Below, piece by piece: positions 58,140 to 64,000 of a stretch of DNA of 64,000 nt. Position 1 is the first letter of the stretch. Each line of letters opens with the position of its first letter. The DNA is taken from positions 137,148,529-137,212,528 of the forward strand of contig CM043964.1 in NCBI GenBank assembly GCA_014529385.2, in the 5' to 3' direction. A program made the translations under genes and the position numbers. This DNA comes from Adiantum capillus-veneris (taxonomy: Eukaryota > Streptophyta > Polypodiopsida > Polypodiales > Pteridaceae). A model generated the notes under the pieces. That model did no database searches and was not told the DNA's origin. It saw only the letters and a list, made by a program, of their open reading frames with translations.

Positions 58140-59959
58140 TGTAATGGAAATGGCCTATGAACTTTGAGAGTAGCGGAATTAGGAAAGTAGGTGAAGCACT
58201 TTTAAGAGATTACTTTGTGAGCATAGCGGGTGAACTTAATTGATGGTAGCAACATAAACATGGAACTTAGTTAACTTGGCATGAACAATGCTTTTGCGAG
58301 AGAGAGAGTTTAGAGAACATGACAATAGTTGAGGACCGGATTCATATGGAGCCGGTCCCCCCTCCAATAGGCATTTGTATTATAGTTTCTCCCATCAAGA
58401 GAGACTTGGTACAATACAATCTTTGTGTTCCTTGTGACCTATTGGATGCAATGAAGATGGAAAGCTTTATGCATCACAATCATAACATAAACTTGTAGGC
58501 ATTTGTATTATAGTTTCTCCTATCAAGAGAGACTTGGTACAATACAATCTTTGTGTTCCTTGAGACCTATGTGATGCAATGAAGATGGAAAGCTTCATGC
58601 ATCACAAGCATAACATAAAATTGTAGAAAGCATTAACTATCCCAAGCCTCAGTCCCAAGGCCTCAAACACCTTCGAAGGTGGAGAGAGCTAGCGGGGAAT
58701 GAGGATAGGGAAGAGGAAGAAGAAACATTCCATAGGAAAAAGAAGTAGTTCCTCACTTATCATTACTCTTCTTGCTAGCATACATAATAGCATAGTAATG
58801 GAGATGGAGAAGATGGAAAGCTTAAGCATTGAAGCATGGCTCTTGGTTGGATTTGCATTCCATAGCCAAGAGTGTTGGTGTAGGCTTTCACTCTCACAAG
58901 CTTGGAGAAGGAGGTGGTGTTCCTCAACTTTCACCAAGTGAGAATAGCCTTGCAAATGAGTGTGTGTGATGGTGTATACCCCCCTAGCACCCCCCTAGCT
59001 TGCTTTGGGTGAAATTTGTTCATGTTGCAAGCTCATTGGACCCCTCTCCCCTTAGTCAATCACATGCCGCATGCAGTCAAGCATATGGGTATTCTTTTGA
59101 CAAGTGTCCTCCTTACCCGTTAGAGAGAGAGAGATTGAAAATATCTAGATATTTGTTAGGTGGAAGTGAAAGCTCATTGGACCCCTCTTTAGCCCAACCA
59201 ATAGCATTCAAGCTCCCATGTGGTTAAGCTTAGTGAGAGTCTGACATGTATCCCATGTGCTTTTTTAGAATTTTCCTAACTTTGAGATTTTTATGCATAG
59301 GAAATTTCTCAAGCAACTTCCTCATTAAGTGAGTAGGTTCTCTTTTTGACTCAAGCATCTTACCCCCCATGCATAGGAAGCTTCTCAAGCAACTTCCTCA
59401 TTAAATGTGACAAGTACCTCAAGTACCTTAGTCATCAAGCATGACAAGCACCTTAGGTGGGTTTCCCACCTCAAGCACAGCCTTAGCTTGCTTAAGTTTA
59501 GGTCGGTTCCCACATCAAGCACAGCCCTAGCTTGCTTAAGTTTAGGTCGAGTTCCCACCTCAAGCACAACCCTAGCTTGCTTAAGGTTCCCACCTCAAGC
59601 ACAACCCTAGCTTGCTTAAGGTTCCCACCTCAAGCACAGTCCTAGCTTGCTTAAGTTTAGGTCGGGTTCCCACCTCAAGTTCAGCCCTAGCTTGCTTAAG
59701 GTCAAAGGACTTTTAACCCTAACCATTGGAGGTCTTTAATGAAGCTAACCCTAAGGTCTTTTAAGCTTCATTAGTTAACCTTGCTCTTTGACAGACCATC
59801 TCTCATTTGGGCCCCTTTACCATTGGCCCCGTGTTGAGATAGATCCGTAAGCACATGTCTATATTCTAACCCTTGTTCCCGTTTATTATCCCATATTAAG
59901 TGATCAGTTTAATATGAAAAAATCATTTGGATTGGTTAGATATTAGATATTTGATGACA
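58140..59959 (-). repeat. Solo LTR of gypsy family A in element B
   Basis: TGTAATGG to GATGACA on the plus strand, 1,820 bp, flanked by the perfect 5-bp duplication TCTTG (58135-58139 and 59960-59964). Related to 16523-18249 and 31787-33447. It contains a 129-bp tandem duplication (58371-58627), the hairpin GGACCGG (58333-58339) / CCGGTCC (58352-58358), and a five-copy minisatellite of about 45 bp (59455-59705, CACCTCAAGCACAGCCCTAG). Confidence 0.92.
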
Positions 59960-59964
59960 TCTTG

Positions 59965-61430
59965 GATTTCGACCAAGGTAGCTCTAGGAGGCTTATTTCA
60001 TGTATTCTTGTGGGGGCAAGCACGATAAGCATGCCCTTGCTCCCTGCACTTGAAATAGTGGTTATCTTTACGATAACACTCAAGCTCTTCAGGAGAGAGT
60101 TTATTTTTGCCTTTATAAACTCCCTTCTCCTTAGCTTTGTTGTTGTTTGCGTTGCCCTTAGGAGACTTTTGGACATTGTCCTTCCCCTTAGGCTCATTGT
60201 TACGGTCCTTGTTCTTCGTGGTATTAAGATTTCTCTTAGCCACTGGTTGGAAATTGATTCGTGAAGCCACCATGGTATGGTGTATGACCGTGGATATGGC
60301 GCGTGGCCTTTGGGAGTTGACATAATCCGCCATATCTTCAAGTAAGCCCACACAAAATTGTTGTTTTTCTCTCCAAAATCCATCTTTTTGAAGACATGGC
60401 ATGGAGATGTAAATCCCAAAACTTGTCTACATATTTGTGAATAGATTCATAGGGAGAGAGCTTCAAGATTCGCCGTTTGGTGAGTACTTTGTCTTTGGCA
60501 TCGGTAGACAAAAACTGCTTCATGATGGAAGCTCTTAAAGCTTTCCATGTTCGTGGAGCTTCATCGTTTGCCCGTAGACTAGACCACCATTGCCTGGCGG
60601 ACTTTTGAAAATGCATAGCTACATGGTGTAGCTTAGAGGACCCCATGAAGCCCTCATCTCCAAACGCCACGTCGAATTGTTAGATGAAAGCCAAGACTTT
60701 GTCCGTAGCACCAAAGGTGCCATCGTAGGTAAGGAAAGAGATGTTCTTTCCTCCCGCTTTGAACTTCTTGAGCTTGGACGACCTCTTCAACGCGGCATAG
60801 GATTTCCTATGGCCTCTTCTTTTTGATGGTTCAAAAGTTGCACGATCTCTTTCTTCAGAGAAGGAAGAATTTGAGGAGGATGGAGAAGAGGGTGACCTCT
60901 TTCTCGCCTTTTTCTTCTCTTGTTTTCTGTCATCCCTCTTTGAATTATGGTGTGGAGAAGTGTGCGATGGTCTTCTCCGTTTAAGGGGTGTTGGAGAGCG
61001 TTTTGCCCGTCGTCTTCGTGGAGCCATCTCCGTCGAGGTGGCAGGAGACTCACTTCTTTCTTGTTCTTTTGGTGGGGGCTCTTGATTTCTCTTTTGGGAA
61101 GGACATGCGTCATCAAGTAGTAGATTTTTGAGCCCTTCGTACGGATCCTCTCCTTCTTCCCGAATCGGAGAGAGACCTCTTTTGGAAGTCTCACAAGGAG
61201 GCTTCCTAAGTACTCTCTCTTCTTGGTGGGGAGTTTGGAGAATCCCATGAGCATGAAGCTGCTATTGCACTTCACTTTGGAGGGATGGATTGCCCATGGC
61301 TTGTTGAAGCCTAGAAACAAGGTAGTTAACAAGCATAAGGACATCATTAGCAGCCTACTCATTAGCAAAATCAAAGCTACCAACATTAATTTCACTCTCT
61401 TTACTATTGTCAGCTATTCTAACAACTTTT
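59965..61430 (-). pseudogene. Gag of element B
   Basis: The N-terminus (ESEINVGSFDFANE, NYLVSRLQQAMGNPS) is followed by a serine/arginine-rich region (61027-60680, RRRAKRSPTPLKRRR, KKKARKRSPSSPSSSNSS). Next comes the capsid domain (60670-60338, LHHVAMHFQKSARQWWSSLR, FWDLHLHAMSSK), and after a frameshift near 60400 a basic linker and a zinc knuckle YFKCREQGHAYRAC whose first Cys is now Tyr. Stops occur near 61348, 61257 and 60677. The RS-rich N-terminus is odd for a Gag; it may bind RNA or splicing proteins, which is only a guess. Confidence 0.85.
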
Positions 61431-61808
61431 AGGTGTAAAATTTTTTACGTGTACTTTGGCACTTCAAGCCCTAGTTGCTACTTCTCTTTACCCCTTTAGA
61501 AAAGCACTCAAGCTCATGTACCCGTGGCTCGAATATCTTTAATTTCAAGGAATAGAAGAGAGGGTCTTTCAATACCAAAACAATACCGGCTCCTGTCAAG
61601 CTTCTAATAGCTCAATAGTGGTTAACCCCGTAGGACTCCACTATTAAGACCATAGCTCTCGACAGTGATGCCATGTTATCTGCACAAAGCAGAAGCATTG
61701 CAAGGCTGAAAAATCCCTATTCTACTTACTCAATTGCAATTAATAATACCAACCGTTTATAGCTAGCTTGAGGACCTCCCTTCTTGAGCAAGAAAAGAGA
61801 AACATTGT

Positions 61809-61820
61809 GATCTGATACCA
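61809..61820 (-). promoter_or_regulatory. Primer binding site of element B
   Basis: Minus strand TGGTATCAGATC, one mismatch from the initiator-Met tRNA complement, one base from the LTR. Confidence 0.82.
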
Positions 61821-61821
61821 A

Positions 61822-62283
61822 TGTAACATTTAATGTCCTAGTAACTTGTGTGTAGCAAAAAATATCATAAACATAGTGAGAATTTCATTAGAATAGATTC
61901 CTAATGAGCATAGCAAGAGTGCTTGGATGGAGAGAGCAACAAAAAGCATAACACCTAGTTAGATAGGCATGAACAATACTTCAAAAGAGAGAGAAATTAA
62001 GCTATTGACAATAGTTGAGGACCGGATTTACATGGAGCCAGTTCCCCCTCCAAAAGGCTTTGTATTATAGATTTCCCCCATCAAGGGAGACATTTTACAA
62101 TACAATACCTTGTGTTCCTTCAATAACTTGCTGGTGCAATGAAGATGGAAGCTTCAAGCACCATGCACACACTTATCCATCACAGTCTCAAACCCAAAAC
62201 CTCACACACCTTCGAAGATGGTGAGAGCTAGCGGGGTATGAGAGTAGATTGAGAGGAAGAAGGACTATTCTTAAGAGAAAGAA
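61822..62283 (-). repeat. Truncated 5' LTR of element B
   Basis: The first 460 bp (plus strand) match 49608-50070. Homology stops abruptly after AGAGAAAGAA. The missing part is the U3 side, so the promoter of B is lost. The hairpin arms are GGACCGG (62019-62025) and the mutated CCAGTTC (62038-62044). Confidence 0.88.
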
Positions 62284-63065
62284 CTTTAGAAGATCCTGTT
62301 AACTTCTAGAAGTGATCTATGCGGCCTTTAATGAAAGCTGCGTCACTTATAGAGAGGCCAATTTCTGGACCCACCAATGGAACATGCGGCACCCTCCTCT
62401 CAAAACCCTTGTAGGCCGGCTACTTTTGTAGCGAAGAAGGCATCTTTGACTTGTGTGAGGAAGGTTACACTGCAGCCGTAAATCTCTCAGTTCAACTTCT
62501 GTGCTACATGCGTTTTGTGAATCAGAGGGGAAGAAGTCCGCTCGAGCTTCATTGGTGCTCATGTACGAACGCGCCCTTGTATTGGCCAGGCCAAAAATCA
62601 TAGGTTGCAACTTGAAGGCAGCTTGCAAACAGTGCCCGGGCGTGATCAGAAACTGGAAGCTGATTGGCTGAGCTTCACGAGACATAAATCAAATCAAGCT
62701 GACGGGCATACACACCATCACATGGCACAGGGTGTATGGTGGGGCCGCGGAATCCAAGCAATGGCGCCTGGCGGTGAAAGAGGAAAGTGCCCATCCCTGC
62801 GTCTCTGTTTGCAACCCCTATTCCTCCTCTGTGGCGAGCACTCGAGAGGAAAGTTCGTGTATCTGCTTGTTTGCGTGTAGCTGCTGTCGCTGGATCTCAA
62901 AACCCTAATTATCAGAGGACTATTCCCTAAAACCTTCCATTGCCCATCTGGTGAACTAAGGGGAACTCTCTGTTGTACTCTGCTCTGGCGATCTGCAGGT
63001 CGTTTTAACCAGATGGCTCTTGCTTGAGCGCTCTATGTTTGTTCTGGGCTTCATGAATCTGCGAC
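62284..63065 (+). promoter_or_regulatory. Promoter and 5' UTR of the ELF3-like gene
   Basis: Single-copy-looking DNA with higher GC than its surroundings. A telo-box AAACCCTAA stands at 62900-62908, as in many plant 5' regions. There is no clear TATA box or evening element, and the transcription start cannot be fixed. Short ORFs here appear to be chance. Confidence 0.55.
62900..62908 (+). promoter_or_regulatory. Telo-box
   Basis: AAACCCTAA, about 160 bp before the ATG. Confidence 0.5.
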
Positions 63066-63269
63066 ATGACCAAGCTAACTCACGGGCATCAGAGGAGCTC
63101 TTCTGGAACAGGTCCTTTGTTCCCCCCCCTGCATGTGAATGACACTGGAAAGGCAAGCCTGAAGGCACCACCACGCAACAAAATGGCTTTGTTTGAGCAA
63201 TTCACCGTTCCTTTCAATTGCTATCTGCCTCCAAATAAGGGTGCAGGTTCCGAGTCTGCTTCTAAACAG
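63066..63269 (+). CDS. ELF3: ELF3-like clock protein, exon 1 (partial gene)
   Basis: 68 codons beginning at the first ATG after an in-frame TGA (63054-63056). Residues 16-26 read [11 protein letters not shown] and 34-45 read [12 protein letters not shown], which match the conserved N-terminal block of EARLY FLOWERING 3 (in Arabidopsis PMFPRLHVNDADKG and [13 protein letters not shown]). ELF3 is a nuclear scaffold of the evening complex with ELF4 and LUX that represses clock and growth genes at night. The exon ends AAACAG followed by GTATCA, a good donor in phase 0. Later exons are outside the window, so function cannot be judged. The first 15 residues are not conserved. Confidence 0.85.
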
Positions 63270-64000
63270 GTATCATCTTCACCCATCTTAAGCTCATAAG
63301 TTTCATAACACTGCTGCGCTTTCACATTTGCTTCATATATTGTGTTTTCTCTTGTAACTGGGCTGTAGAAGGGTGTAAAAATTTGTCAGTGCTAGAGTCA
63401 GATTACCTGTAAAGTGCTCTTCTACTACTTGGAAGCAGCCTTTCGGTTGGCTTTTCTGTGGTTTTATGCTCTGCGTTTTCAAGCAGCAATATTTTGGAGT
63501 GACTCAGCTGCGAATCTGATGTGTCTCATTTTGTGCATTTTTCTCTGAGGTGTTGTGATGCATGGTTGTACCTCGAGAAAGTTATAAGTTGTTGACAGAG
63601 GGATGAGAGGCAGATCGTAGCAAGTGGGAGGCCTGCTCTGCTAAAAGCTGCATGTGTTGGACATCTGGAATTTTTGGCTTTCTAAAGAAGCCTAGAAGAG
63701 AGTTAGGCAAGACATTTGAAATTTTATCATTTCTAATACTTACTGGACATGCCTTTTGAATTCTTCTTTTGTTTAGTTTGCTAATGGCTCTTTTCACTTT
63801 CATTTCACAGCCTCAGACGACTTTACTTCTTTCTCATTTTATTCGTTAAAATGCCAATGTGAACCTTCACCTTGTTGCTCTAGAGTCTAGCCTCTCTTTG
63901 ACCGTAGATCGATCCTATCAAACCTTGGTATTCAGTGTTTGCCCATGTAGTATCTTTATTTGTAAGAAAGGTTCAAAATTTTTTGTTGTTCAATGCCCCA
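63270..64000 (+). other. Start of intron 1 of the ELF3-like gene
   Basis: T-rich sequence after the GT donor, with no further ELF3 exon recognisable up to the window end. The minus-strand ORF at 63582-63803 shows no codon or domain signal. Confidence 0.65.

Larger units (their letters stand above)
49608..62283 (-). mobile_element. Chromovirus (Ty3/gypsy) B with nested insertions
   Basis: Read right to left: truncated 5' LTR 61822-62283, PBS, gag, [solo LTR 58140-59959], protease, RT start, [copia F 53452-57090], RT end and RNase H, integrase with deletion, chromodomain, PPT, 3' LTR 49608-51117. Without the insertions about 7.2 kb. The chromodomain at the integrase C-terminus defines a chromovirus. 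Frameshifts, stops and an internal deletion make it dead. Confidence 0.92.

Noticed and set aside
62605-62880. 91-codon ORF upstream of the ELF3-like exon
   Set aside because: No similarity; ATG-rich 5' regions produce such ORFs by chance. An upstream-ORF role cannot be shown from sequence alone.

Overview
The window is from the nuclear genome of a land plant with a transposon-rich genome. At the right edge lies exon 1 of a homolog of the clock gene EARLY FLOWERING 3 (ELF3), with a GT donor at 63270. Nearly everything else is transposable elements, many nested. There are no bacterial, organellar or viral gene clusters. The Ty3/gypsy Pol proteins at 2.8-9 kb and 24-29 kb do not look like the common angiosperm Athila type and remind me more of elements from ferns or other non-flowering plants. 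That is an impression from memory, not a determination.

Layout. 1-900: decayed Ty1/copia gag-protease (-), called G1. 917-2763: element with terminal inverted repeats of 400-480 bp. 2764-14856: large Ty3/gypsy element D (-) with a 5' LTR, a PBS, a 298-bp tandem repeat leader, gag, protease, RT, RNase H, an integrase with two HHCC zinc fingers, and, in the same frame after the integrase, a second retropepsin-like domain. 16523-19163: 5' LTR and gag start of element A1 (+), ending in a run of 42 G. 19206-33447: related element A2 (-), whose gag is split by a complete 11.0-kb gypsy element C (+, 20164-31176) with 2.1-2.2-kb LTRs, an upstream ORF1, and one gag-pol frame carrying six stop codons and no frameshift. 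33448-38099: old non-coding DNA and an unrecognised decayed ORF. 38103-45757: complete CACTA (En/Spm) transposon with intact TNPA-like and TNPD-like genes (-), a TTT target duplication and hairpin-forming subterminal repeats. 46150-49110: copia G2 (-) with its LTR split by a solo gypsy LTR. 49145-49607: gypsy RT fragment E (+), cut by chromovirus B (49608-62283, -). B itself holds an internally deleted copia F (53452-57090) and a solo LTR (58140-59959, TSD TCTTG). 62284-64000: promoter/5' UTR, exon 1 and start of intron 1 of the ELF3-like gene.

Order of events read from the nesting: E was cut by B; B then received F and the solo A-type LTR; G2 received a solo B-type LTR; A2 received C; CACTA entered the old ORF region. 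C and CACTA look youngest: C has no frameshift and alignable LTRs, and CACTA has uninterrupted spliced ORFs. The most unusual object is element D, with two aspartic proteases and two integrase zinc fingers. Second are the CACTA with its perfect 50-bp hairpin and a hairpin motif found in six LTRs of two related families.
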